Positions 1-6,945 of a stretch of DNA of 64,000 nucleotides are shown here, piece after piece. Position 1 is the first letter of the stretch; each line of letters begins with the position of its first letter. The stretch is taken from NCBI GenBank assembly GCA_946624155.1, contig CAMORU010000001.1:155569-219568 (forward strand). The letters are read 5' to 3'. The position numbers and the translations under genes are program-made. This DNA comes from an uncultured Caryophanales bacterium (GTDB taxonomy: Bacteria > Bacillota_I > Bacilli_A > RFN20 > CAG-826). The notes under the pieces were generated by a model. That model did not search any database, was not told where the DNA came from, and worked only from the letters and a program-made list of their open reading frames with translations.

Positions 1-1
1 T

Positions 2-79
2 GACGCAATTATCAATGCATTTAAAGAGGCTATTAAGGATTTAATTGCTCATATTAAAAGGTGGTTCAAAATAAAATAA
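2..79 (+). CDS. 3' end of an unidentified protein (partial)
   Basis: The window opens inside a reading frame that runs 25 codons to a TAA at 77-79. The visible tail is Lys-rich and ends with an amphipathic helix-like stretch (AFKEAIKDLIAHIKRWFKIK). The product cannot be named from this fragment. It lies about 55 nt upstream of the first tRNA on the same strand. Confidence 0.5.
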   Translation, partial: DAIINAFKEAIKDLIAHIKRWFKIK

Positions 80-87
80 GTAAAAAA

Positions 88-115
88 TTGCTAACTATTG
101 TTAGTAAATTATGAT
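88..115 (+). promoter_or_regulatory. promoter for the tRNA pair
   Basis: A -35-like TTGCTA at 88-93 is separated by 16 bp from a -10-like TATGAT at 110-115, placing the start about 12 nt before the first tRNA. A small inverted repeat (CTAAC-TATT-GTTAG, 91-104) lies inside the spacer. Confidence 0.5.
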
Positions 116-133
116 AATCTAAATGACGCTGAC

Positions 134-208
134 GGACCCATAGCTCAAAGGAAGAGCATGCGGCTCATAACCGCCTGGTTGTAGTGTCGGGATCTACTGG
201 GTCCACCA
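134..208 (+). tRNA. tRNA with CAU anticodon (Met or lysidine-type Ile2)
   Basis: The acceptor stem GGACCCA (134-140) pairs with TGGGTCC (198-204), followed by A and an encoded CCA. The D stem is GCTC/GAGC with a GG in the loop. The anticodon loop is CTCATAA with CAT at 166-168. The GGACC..GGTCC acceptor resembles Firmicutes tRNA-Ile(CAU), which TilS modifies to read AUA, but elongator Met cannot be excluded. The T arm is abnormal: the loop reads GTCGGGA instead of TTCRANN and the closing pair is T-T. The sequence otherwise folds well. Confidence 0.85.
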
Positions 209-215
209 AAATTAA

Positions 216-304
216 GGAGAGATGGCTGAGCGGTCGAAAGCGGCGGTCTTGAAAACCGTTGTAGGGCTTCCCTACCTAGGGTTCGAATCCCTATCTCTCC
301 GCCA
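216..304 (+). tRNA. tRNA-Ser (UGA)
   Basis: The acceptor stem GGAGAGA (216-222) pairs with TCTCTCC (294-300), then G and an encoded CCA. The anticodon TGA lies at 250-252. A long class-II variable arm (GTAGGGCTTCCCTAC) and a canonical T arm with TTCGAAT are visible. It sits 7 nt after the preceding tRNA and is probably co-transcribed with it. Confidence 0.95.
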
Positions 305-317
305 GTTCGTAGATATT

Positions 318-343
318 AACCACTCTATAGAGTGGTTTTTATT
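318..343 (+). terminator. terminator after the tRNA pair
   Basis: A perfect 10-bp inverted repeat (AACCACTCTA/TAGAGTGGTT) is followed by a T-rich tail, directly behind tRNA-Ser. Confidence 0.9.
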
Positions 344-437
344 TTAAATAAAAACAATTAAAATAGTGTTAAAGAATATTTTCTTCTTTTGTTAATCCTT
401 ATAAAAAATATTTGATATAATTTTTTAAGTTAAAAAT

Positions 438-1463
438 ATGCAAAACAAATTATCTCCTGGAAAACTTTTAGATAGTAACGGAAATTTATGTGAAGCAGGT
501 TATGCTACTTCTTTAATAAAAGAATATAACCGTAAAGATATTAAAGCTGGTAAGTTAAGAATTAAAGAATGGGATTACTACTACGTTGGTAATTCTAATT
601 ATGGTGTAGCATTAACTATCGCTGATAATTCATATATGGCGTTATGCTCTTTATCATTTTTAGATTTTAAAAAACCATACGATATTACTAAATCAGTAAT
701 GAAATGGTTCACTAAAGGAAAACTTAATTTACCTTCATCTTCTAAAGAAGGAGATGTGTTTTTCAAAAATAAAAAAGTTGAAATGTCTTTTAAACACGAA
801 AATGGAAAAAGACATCTATTTTGTCACTATAAAGAATTTAGTAAAGATAAAAAAGATCTTCGCTTGGACTTATATTTAGAAGAAACAAATAAAGACTCAA
901 TTGTAGTAGCTACTCCATTTAAAAAAGAAGCACATTTTTACTATAATCAAAAAATTAATTTACTTAGATGTAATGGCTATGTAAAAATGGGCGATGAAAT
1001 TTATGATTTTAACACCAACACCTTTGGTGTTTTAGATTGGGGTAGAGGTGTTTGGACTTACAAAAATACTTGGTTTTGGTCAAGTATGTCAGGTGAATTT
1101 GAAGACAGAAAAATTGGCTTTAATTTGGGCTATGGTTTTGGCGATACTTCAAAACATTCCGAAAACATTTTCTTTTATGATGACAAATCATGGAAACTTG
1201 AAGATGTTAAATTTGATATTCCAATTGATAAAAATGGAAAAGATTCATATCTTGAACCATGGAAATTTAGAAGTAATGGTGGAGATATAAATATTACATT
1301 CACTCCAATTTTAAATAGACATGCTAATATGAACGTGGGTATAATCAAATCACTTCAAAATCAGGTTTTTGGTAAATTCTCTGGTTATATCATTGTTGAT
1401 GGTAAAGAATATTTCTTTACCGATATGCTAGGTTTTGCCGAAAAAGTATCAAATAAGTGGTAA
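438..1463 (+). CDS. DUF2804 family protein
   Basis: The 341-aa product matches the overall character of DUF2804 proteins: an N-terminal 'LLDSNGNLCEAGYA' segment, then a Trp/Tyr/Phe-rich beta-strand body with 'FGVLDWGRGVWTYKNTWFWSSMSG' (about residues 196-219). DUF2804 has no established biochemical role; a lipocalin-like or hydroxyneurosporene synthase-like beta barrel has been suggested for the group. No signal peptide or membrane segment is seen, so a cytoplasmic location is likely. A TATAAT lies at 416-421, leaving a short leader without Shine-Dalgarno sequence. The LicA-like kinase starts 5 nt after its stop, so the two form an operon. Confidence 0.75.
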   Translation: MQNKLSPGKLLDSNGNLCEAGYATSLIKEYNRKDIKAGKLRIKEWDYYYVGNSNYGVALTIADNSYMALCSLSFLDFKKPYDITKSVMKWFTKGKLNLPSSSKEGDVFFKNKKVEMSFKHENGKRHLFCHYKEFSKDKKDLRLDLYLEETNKDSIVVATPFKKEAHFYYNQKINLLRCNGYVKMGDEIYDFNTNTFGVLDWGRGVWTYKNTWFWSSMSGEFEDRKIGFNLGYGFGDTSKHSENIFFYDDKSWKLEDVKFDIPIDKNGKDSYLEPWKFRSNGGDINITFTPILNRHANMNVGIIKSLQNQVFGKFSGYIIVDGKEYFFTDMLGFAEKVSNKW

Positions 1464-1467
1464 AAAT

Positions 1468-2325
1468 ATGAAACAAGAACATTTAGATTTACTTAAGAAA
1501 GTATTAGGAAATGACGTTGAAGTTGTATCCGAACTTGTAGGCGGAATGATGAATGAAGCCTACATTGTTAAAAATGACGAAGGAAAATATGTCTACTATA
1601 TTTCAACTGCGCAAGCAAATGAAATGGTGGACCGTAACCTAGAAAAAGAAACTCAGAATATCGCATTCTCATTAGGATTAACTTCTGAAAACGTCTATTT
1701 TGATCTTAAAAAAGGCATTAAAATTAATCGTTTTATTGAAGGAAATTCGCTAAATAAAATTAATGAATTTGACTATAAAAAAGTCGCAGAACTTTTAGTA
1801 AAATTCCATTCATCAAATAAAAAAGCTTCAGTTTATTATGACCCACTTGGAAGACTAGAAAATTATAAAAAAGAGGCTTTAACTCACACTGATAAATTTG
1901 ATGAAAATTTCCTGGAATTATGGGAAATTGTGCAGAAAAATAGGGGTTTTTTACTTTCTCAACCTCTCGCTTTAACTCATAATGATGCGCAAAGAAGTAA
2001 CATCGTAAAAGGCGATGATGGTAGATATTATTTAATCGATTTTGAGTTTGCTGCAAACAATGATCCTATTTATGACATCGGAACGTTTGGTAATGGCGAT
2101 GCACTTGAAGGCAAACGACTTCTTGAAGAATACGAAAAATTGACCGAAGTAAAAGATGGGTTAAAACGTTATGCTTTATGGAGAATTGATATTTCTCTTC
2201 AATGGTATTTGGTCGCTTTGATTAAACATTATAGGGGCGAAGGGAAGATTCACGGGATCGACTTCCTAGCAGTCGGAAAACATTTCATAGGTGTTGCCCT
2301 AGAAGCTAAAAAGCTACTTAAATAA
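1468..2325 (+). CDS. LicA-like choline/aminoglycoside kinase-family phosphotransferase
   Basis: This 285-aa protein has the protein kinase-like fold of the APH/choline kinase family. The catalytic-loop motif is LTHNDAQRSN with H171, N172, D173 and N178, and the metal-binding DFE is at 191-193. It probably phosphorylates a small alcohol such as choline or ethanolamine, or another low-molecular-weight hydroxyl compound; the exact substrate is not readable. I chose the ATG at 1468 rather than an in-frame ATG at 1435, which would lie inside the upstream gene. It is 4 nt downstream of the DUF2804 gene. No LicB/LicC/LicD partners are visible nearby. Confidence 0.75.
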   Translation: MKQEHLDLLKKVLGNDVEVVSELVGGMMNEAYIVKNDEGKYVYYISTAQANEMVDRNLEKETQNIAFSLGLTSENVYFDLKKGIKINRFIEGNSLNKINEFDYKKVAELLVKFHSSNKKASVYYDPLGRLENYKKEALTHTDKFDENFLELWEIVQKNRGFLLSQPLALTHNDAQRSNIVKGDDGRYYLIDFEFAANNDPIYDIGTFGNGDALEGKRLLEEYEKLTEVKDGLKRYALWRIDISLQWYLVALIKHYRGEGKIHGIDFLAVGKHFIGVALEAKKLLK

Positions 2326-2330
2326 AAGAA

Positions 2331-2359
2331 ATGATTGGCAAATTGCCAATCATTTTTCT
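2331..2359. terminator. bidirectional terminator
   Basis: ATGATTGGCAA (2331-2341) pairs with TTGCCAATCAT (2343-2353) across a one-base centre, with T-rich tails on both strands. It separates the convergent LicA-like and DUF349 genes. Confidence 0.85.
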
Positions 2360-3240
2360 TAGAATGTATAGAATTTCTTTTCTTCGAAGTATTTTCTAAT
2401 TACTTCATCAAATCTTTGGAATAAGTCTTCGTCTTTTTCTTTTCCAGCGAAGCCAACTTTGTTGAATTCGCTTCTTAAGTTTTTAACTTTTTGGACTTCT
2501 TCTGGAGAGAAATCAGAATCTGCAAGAAGTTTTTTGGCTTCTTTAATGAGTTCTTCTTTCTTTTGAGCTCTCTCATCAAATGTTTTTAATAATTCTTGAT
2601 GGTGTTCGCGCTTTTTGACTTGGAATTCTTTTCTAACAGCAGAGAATTCTTTCCAAAGAGTATCATCTTCTTTTCCAGAATAACCAACTGCTCTCCATTC
2701 TTCAAAAAGAGCATCCATTTTTGCATTGGCTTCTTTGTTATTTTTGATTTCAAGCACTTCCTTTGCTCTTGAAATAATATCTTGCTTTTTAGCTCTTTTT
2801 TCGGAGTTTAACTTATTAAGTTCATCAAAATAAGCATGTTTTTTAGCGTTAAATTCAGAAGTAATTGCTTTAAATTCAGCCCAAAGTTCATCATCTTGTT
2901 CTTTTGAACATCTTCCAGCTTTCTTAAAAGAAATTGTTAAATTATCAAGATCTTTACTTGCTTTAAGAATGTCTTCTCTAGAAAGAAGTTTCTTCGCTAA
3001 AGCGATAATTTCTTTCTTTTCATCATATGTAGATTGAGATAATTTTGGTTCTTTTTTAGCAAGTTCTTCAAATAATGAATTAAATTTTTCAGTTAATTGC
3101 TTTTCATAAAAGCTTTCTTCATCTTGATTTGCTAAATATTTATATTGTCTTTTTAAATAGATTAAGTCTTCTTCTCTACTAGAGAGGTTTTCCTCTTTAA
3201 GTAGTTCTTCGGCTAATTCAATTAATCTTTGTTTGTTCAT
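2359..3240 (-). CDS. DUF349 domain protein
   Basis: The 293-aa product is a highly charged, all-helical protein with three tandem DUF349 units of about 75 residues. Each carries the signature 'LW.EF......F...K' (for example LWAEFKAITSEFNAKKHAYFDELN and LWKEFSAVRKEFQVKKREHHQELL). Its role is unknown. Long coiled-coil-like helices suggest a scaffold or nucleic acid-associated protein. No signal peptide is present. On its own strand an AGGAG lies about 13 nt before the ATG and a TATAAT further upstream, so this gene has a conventional leader. It is monocistronic. Confidence 0.8.
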   Translation of the reverse strand: MNKQRLIELAEELLKEENLSSREEDLIYLKRQYKYLANQDEESFYEKQLTEKFNSLFEELAKKEPKLSQSTYDEKKEIIALAKKLLSREDILKASKDLDNLTISFKKAGRCSKEQDDELWAEFKAITSEFNAKKHAYFDELNKLNSEKRAKKQDIISRAKEVLEIKNNKEANAKMDALFEEWRAVGYSGKEDDTLWKEFSAVRKEFQVKKREHHQELLKTFDERAQKKEELIKEAKKLLADSDFSPEEVQKVKNLRSEFNKVGFAGKEKDEDLFQRFDEVIRKYFEEKKFYTF

Positions 3241-3303
3241 GCTTTTCTAAATCTCCTAATAAGCAGCGAATATATTATAGTCTTTTTGAATAAATATTTA
3301 TAC

Positions 3304-3332
3304 TTGATAAATAATTTTTAAGTTGTTATTAT
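3304..3332 (+). promoter_or_regulatory. promoter of tRNA-fMet
   Basis: TTGATA (3304-3309), a 17-bp spacer and TATTAT (3327-3332) place the transcription start a few bases before the tRNA. Confidence 0.65.
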
Positions 3333-3344
3333 ATAAACCGCAAT

Positions 3345-3422
3345 CGCGGAGTAGAGCAGCCCGGTAGCTCGTCAGGCCCATAACCTGGAGGTCGCAGCGT
3401 TCAAATCCTGCCTCCGCAACCA
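3345..3422 (+). tRNA. initiator tRNA-Met (CAU)
   Basis: The acceptor stem CGCGGAG/CTCCGCA carries the C1-A72 mismatch that marks bacterial initiator tRNAs, followed by A and encoded CCA. The anticodon CAT is at 3379-3381. The usual three G-C pairs below the anticodon loop are A-T, G-C, G-C here, a relaxation known from some Mollicutes. The T arm reads GCAGCG-TTCAAAT-CCTGC, which has one extra C compared with the common GCAGG-TTCAAAT-CCTGC form, so the T stem would carry a bulge. Confidence 0.9.
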
Positions 3423-3434
3423 TTCGAAAAAATG

Positions 3435-3470
3435 AGACATTTTGTTAACATCAAGATGTCTTTTTATTTT
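3435..3470 (+). terminator. terminator after tRNA-fMet
   Basis: AGACAT (3435-3440) pairs with ATGTCT (3456-3461), followed by a TTTTTATTTT tail just downstream of the tRNA. Confidence 0.65.
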
Positions 3471-3517
3471 ATCTATATACTTTGTATATAGAATCGAAAG
3501 TATTATCTTTGCATTTT

Positions 3518-3540
3518 ACGGGACATTGTCTCGTTTTTTT
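3518..3540 (+). terminator. second terminator-like hairpin
   Basis: ACGGGA/TCTCGT (3518-3523, 3529-3534, one G-T pair) is followed by seven T residues. No gene of its own precedes it, so it may be a back-up terminator of the tRNA or the remnant of a lost gene. Confidence 0.6.
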
Positions 3541-3560
3541 ATTTTCTAGATAACGTAATG

Positions 3561-3613
3561 CAAATCTGGTAGTCGGGATTTGGGAGTGTTTAAGTCCTCC
3601 CTACGCAAGTCCA
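3561..3613 (+). pseudogene. degenerate tRNA 3'-half remnant
   Basis: The segment ending GTTTAAGTCCTCCCTACGCAAGTCCA-like (3588-3613) aligns with the last 26 bases of the initiator tRNA (GTTCAAATCCTG..CTCCGCAACCA) with several substitutions. An upstream CTGG..GTCG block also matches. It cannot fold into a full tRNA. It lies immediately before the defence cassette and may be the relic of an insertion into the 3' end of the tRNA. Confidence 0.4.
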
Positions 3614-3636
3614 TAATTCTATTTATTCGGAGCAAA

Positions 3637-3665
3637 TTGGATAACAGAAAATATTATTGTAATAT
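3637..3665 (+). promoter_or_regulatory. promoter of the defence cassette, leaderless
   Basis: TTGGAT (3637-3642), a 17-bp spacer and TAATAT (3660-3665) predict a transcription start at or next to the ATG at 3672. No Shine-Dalgarno sequence is present. Confidence 0.5.
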
Positions 3666-3671
3666 ACGTGC

Positions 3672-4340
3672 ATGGGACGATTGACTGATACCGAACAAAT
3701 TAGAATCTATTGCAATAATAATTCTGGTGGCGTTTTAGATTTGAGCTATGCTTCTAAAAGAATCTTTAAGGATATTCCAATTGATAATTTTAGAAAGTAT
3801 TTATCTAGGCTTTGTGAAGAAGGTGTAATAACTAAAATTTCCAAAGGAATATTTCTTATAGGGCATTCTAAAAAATCAGATTTAGAAAGAATTATTAATT
3901 ATTACGCTGATGACACTTTTGGGATAGTGGCGGGAGAAGAGCTTTTGTACCGTTTTGGACTAATAGATTATAAGCCAGATATTATTGAGATTTTTACCAA
4001 CAAAACATCAGGAAATAAATACATTGAAAAGCTAGGAGTTCAATTAATTGAAAATAAATCAAACTTTTTAACGATTCTAGGCTCTAGAAATATAGCGATA
4101 GCCCTTGAACTAATAGCGCATGAATCTTTAATTCCAGAAGTAGAAAAACCAGCTTATTATCTCAGACTTAGTGAACTATTAAAAAGATATAGCGATAGAA
4201 GTTTCGGGTACGATCATAAAATCATTTATAAAAGGCTAGTCTATATAAAACTTGAATCCATCTTAAAGAGTATGGGAATATCCAATAAGGTGATGGATAT
4301 CTATGATAACAAAACTAGGATTTCAAATAATACAAAGTGA
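3672..4340 (+). CDS. AbiEi/DUF6088-like winged-helix protein
   Basis: The 222-aa product starts with a winged-helix segment (about residues 20-65: 'FRKYLSRLCEEGVITKISKGIFLIG'), followed by 'GIVAGEELLYRFGLIDYKPDIIEIFTNK', the arrangement seen in AbiEi-type antitoxins and DUF6088 proteins. Those proteins bind DNA and repress their own operon, and in AbiE they neutralise an AbiEii nucleotidyltransferase. No AbiEii partner is encoded here, so a regulatory role for the downstream restriction-modification genes is the more likely job. Its 3' end overlaps the next gene by 38 nt. The family assignment rests on motif resemblance only. Confidence 0.55.
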   Translation: MGRLTDTEQIRIYCNNNSGGVLDLSYASKRIFKDIPIDNFRKYLSRLCEEGVITKISKGIFLIGHSKKSDLERIINYYADDTFGIVAGEELLYRFGLIDYKPDIIEIFTNKTSGNKYIEKLGVQLIENKSNFLTILGSRNIAIALELIAHESLIPEVEKPAYYLRLSELLKRYSDRSFGYDHKIIYKRLVYIKLESILKSMGISNKVMDIYDNKTRISNNTK

Positions 4341-4869
4341 AAGAAGCTTTAGGTATTACATAAAACACGGCATTTCCTACGCGAGATATTACTATGGCTC
4401 ATATTCAACAAGAGTCGTTCATGAAGATGACGAATTTGAGAAAATAGCTTCATGCATCAAATTAATTGAATTAGATGATAACTTTAACTCTCTTTTAACT
4501 GATGGTGAAAAAGAAGCAATTAAATATTATGGCTATCATAATCCAGATACAGTTAAACCAGAGAATTTAGATTTAAATCTAACAACAGCATATGAAAAGT
4601 GGCTAACTATATTTTTTGACGATAGGTCTTACTTGTATGATGAACTAAATCCTGAATCGTTAGGGAAACTTTTGAGATACATTAGAGAAAGCGCTGATGT
4701 TAAGAAAACCGAACTCGCAGATATGCTTGGAGTTAACAGAATAACAATAAAACAAATTGAGGATGGTTTAAGGCTTCCTTCTCTAGATTACATTTATCGA
4801 TTCTCAAAAATATTCTTGATTGGAATTGATGAGATTATTACACAGTCTAGTGCTTTGACAAAACGCTAG
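4303..4869 (+). CDS. XRE-type HTH protein with novel N-terminal domain
   Basis: The 188-aa product has a clear Cro/CI helix-turn-helix at its C-terminus (about residues 123-175: 'LGKLLRYIRESADVKKTELADMLGVNRITIKQIEDGLRLPSLDYIYRFSKIF'). The first 110 residues, rich in Tyr, are not recognised. In restriction-modification loci, short HTH controller proteins time endonuclease expression, and that is the likeliest role here. It overlaps the AbiEi-like gene by 38 nt, suggesting coupled translation, and lies about 90 nt before the first methyltransferase. Confidence 0.65.
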   Translation: MITKLGFQIIQSERSFRYYIKHGISYARYYYGSYSTRVVHEDDEFEKIASCIKLIELDDNFNSLLTDGEKEAIKYYGYHNPDTVKPENLDLNLTTAYEKWLTIFFDDRSYLYDELNPESLGKLLRYIRESADVKKTELADMLGVNRITIKQIEDGLRLPSLDYIYRFSKIFLIGIDEIITQSSALTKR

Positions 4870-4941
4870 TGAAATTCTTTATATTCCTAATGCAAATGAA
4901 TTAGGAAAAGTGATATCATTTTAAATGAACTATTGAAGCAC

Positions 4942-4948
4942 AAGGAGG
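4942..4948 (+). promoter_or_regulatory. Shine-Dalgarno that fixes the methyltransferase start
   Basis: AAGGAGG at 4942-4948 lies 8 nt before the ATG at 4957. It would fall inside the coding region if the in-frame TTG at 4933 were used, so the ATG is preferred. Confidence 0.8.
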
Positions 4949-4956
4949 CTAATTCG

Positions 4957-5853
4957 ATGGCAAAAAAAGAACTAACCCCTGATGAATTAAGAGAAAAAGA
5001 AGAGCAGCAACGCAAAAAGACTTTTAATGGTATGACAGCTCATGAGTGGACGATAAATTCCAGAAGTGTTTGGAATGATGTTTCGTCTGCTAGAAATAAA
5101 AACCAACTAAAACACGGAGCAACATATCCCGTTAAACTTTGCGATAGATGCATCTCTATGTACACAAAAGAAGGAGATATAGTTTTAGATCCTTTTTTGG
5201 GGACAGGAACAACTGTTATTTCAGCAATTGCTAATAAGAGATTTGGGATAGGCATAGAATTAACCGATCATTATTTCAATATTGCCCAAACAGAAATTGC
5301 CAATTCTATTGGATTGTTTAATGAACCAACGTACAAGCTTTATCATGACGATTGCTTTGAAGCCATTGATAAATTAGATGATAATTCCGTCCAATTAACT
5401 CTAACATCGCCACCATATGCGAATCTAATTCATATTGTCACTGATGATAGAACCAACAGGCATAAACACTCTGCATTTGTTGAAGAAAACAATGCGACAA
5501 CCAAGGTTTATTCTGATAGCGATAAAGATTTGGGCAACATGGCTCTTGAAGAATATAAGAAACGCGTTACACAAATCATGAAGAAATTGTTCAAAAAGAC
5601 AAGGCCTGGCGGATACAACGTTTGGGTGGTAAAAGATTTTCGCGACATTCAAAATAATATACCTTATGTTGATTTACACTCTGCTATTGCAGAATGTGGT
5701 TCTAAGGCCGGATTTATTTATCATGATTTGATTATTTGGGACCAAAACGAGCAAAGAGCTTTAGTTCTTCTTGGATATCCAAGTGTGTTCTATGTTAATC
5801 AAAATCACTCATATTTAGTTGTTTTAAGGAAACCAAATAATGGCAAAAAATAG
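4957..5853 (+). CDS. SPPY-type site-specific DNA methyltransferase 1
   Basis: This 298-aa protein has the AdoMet-binding motif DPFLGTGTT (residues 78-86) followed by the catalytic TSPPYA (150-155). This identifies an amino methyltransferase acting on N4 of cytosine or N6 of adenine; SPPY favours N4-cytosine but does not prove it. The AdoMet motif precedes the catalytic motif. A 'HGATYPVKLCDR' segment (53-64) corresponds to the HxYPAKF motif found in related enzymes. It overlaps the second methyltransferase by 14 nt. A pair of enzymes would protect the two strands of an asymmetric recognition site. Confidence 0.85.
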   Translation: MAKKELTPDELREKEEQQRKKTFNGMTAHEWTINSRSVWNDVSSARNKNQLKHGATYPVKLCDRCISMYTKEGDIVLDPFLGTGTTVISAIANKRFGIGIELTDHYFNIAQTEIANSIGLFNEPTYKLYHDDCFEAIDKLDDNSVQLTLTSPPYANLIHIVTDDRTNRHKHSAFVEENNATTKVYSDSDKDLGNMALEEYKKRVTQIMKKLFKKTRPGGYNVWVVKDFRDIQNNIPYVDLHSAIAECGSKAGFIYHDLIIWDQNEQRALVLLGYPSVFYVNQNHSYLVVLRKPNNGKK

Positions 5854-6943
5854 TAATGAAATAATACAAAAAGTAGATAGAATCCATTCGTATCCAGCTA
5901 AGTTTACGATTAATTTAGCGATGGAATATATTCAAAAATACTCGAATGAAGGCGATGTTGTCTATGATCCGTTTGCTGGTTCTGGTACAACGCTTTTAGG
6001 ATCGTCCTTATTAAAAAGAGTATCTTTTGGCACGGACATTAATTACATTGCTGTTTTAATAAGTAAATTTAAGTTGAACGATCTTTCCAATGAACAAGTT
6101 TTAACTCTAAAGAAATTCATTGCCCAATTCGAAAGAAATTGGCAGACCGAATGTGAATCTATTGAAAGATTCAATTACCCATCTATTGAACATTGGTTTT
6201 GCGAAGATTCGATAATTCTTTTGTCGTATATTAAATCATTAATTGAAAAAATCGATGATGAAAAATGTAAAACTTTCTGCAAATTAGTTTTTAGCGCAAT
6301 TGTGAATAATGCATCTAATCAAGAAAGTGACACTAGATATGCAGCGATATATAAACCATCAGTAAACAAGGAATATGTCGCCAAGATATTCATAAAGAAG
6401 TTTAATTCAACCTTAGAGTTGATGGAAAATCTTGAGCGCGATCCAAAAGTGTTGAAATCCTCAAATATATATTTGCACGACTCCAAGAAGTGCTCTGAGG
6501 TGATTAAAGAAAATAGTGTTGATTTGATTTTGACTTCGCCCCCATATCCTAACACATACGATTATTATCTATATCACAAGCATAGAATGAATTGGCTTGG
6601 ATATGATGTAAAATTCTCTATGGAAAAAGAAATTGGTTCACGTAGAGAATTCTCTAGTCTAAAACACCCAAAAGAAAAGTTTGACGACGATATGTTTGAA
6701 ATATTTGCCGAATGTAACAAACTGCTAAAAAAAGGCGGGGTTGTAGTTCTTGTGATGGGTGATGGAAAAATAAGCGGAGTAACTTACGAAGCCAAATCAA
6801 ACATGGAAAGAATTTGTAAACCTTTGGGTTGGGAACCTATCGATTACTCTTTCACAATGCTTGATGATACATCAAGATCATTCACAAAATCATATAGAAC
6901 AACAGGAAAGAAAGAGCACATAATCGTGTTTAAAAAACAATAG
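5840..6943 (+). CDS. SPPY-type site-specific DNA methyltransferase 2
   Basis: The 367-aa enzyme carries HSYPAKF (16-22), the AdoMet motif DPFAGSGTT (43-51) and the catalytic TSPPYP (232-237). A long segment of roughly 180 residues lies between the last two, which may hold the target recognition part. It is only distantly similar to its neighbour apart from the motifs, so it is not a recent duplicate. The two enzymes most likely methylate different strands of one non-palindromic site. It overlaps methyltransferase 1 by 14 nt and lies 2 nt before the candidate nuclease, so the three genes are translationally coupled. Confidence 0.85.
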   Translation: MAKNSNEIIQKVDRIHSYPAKFTINLAMEYIQKYSNEGDVVYDPFAGSGTTLLGSSLLKRVSFGTDINYIAVLISKFKLNDLSNEQVLTLKKFIAQFERNWQTECESIERFNYPSIEHWFCEDSIILLSYIKSLIEKIDDEKCKTFCKLVFSAIVNNASNQESDTRYAAIYKPSVNKEYVAKIFIKKFNSTLELMENLERDPKVLKSSNIYLHDSKKCSEVIKENSVDLILTSPPYPNTYDYYLYHKHRMNWLGYDVKFSMEKEIGSRREFSSLKHPKEKFDDDMFEIFAECNKLLKKGGVVVLVMGDGKISGVTYEAKSNMERICKPLGWEPIDYSFTMLDDTSRSFTKSYRTTGKKEHIIVFKKQ

Positions 6944-6945
6944 TT

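Noticed and set aside
1048..1290. Overlapping frames inside or opposite known genes (for example 1048-1290, 10706-10978, 38499-39035 minus)
   Set aside because: They lie within strongly supported genes, have unnatural composition and no start signals.
4338..4340. UGA read as Trp (Mycoplasma code)
   Set aside because: TGA closes several genes in ATGA overlaps (for example 16957, 33926, 53042) and Trp codons are TGG throughout, so the standard code holds.
4303..4869. Second gene of the cassette as AbiEii toxin
   Set aside because: It carries an XRE helix-turn-helix and no nucleotidyltransferase motif.
4933..4956. TTG start for methyltransferase 1
   Set aside because: It would place a perfect AAGGAGG ribosome site inside the coding region; the ATG at 4957 fits that site.
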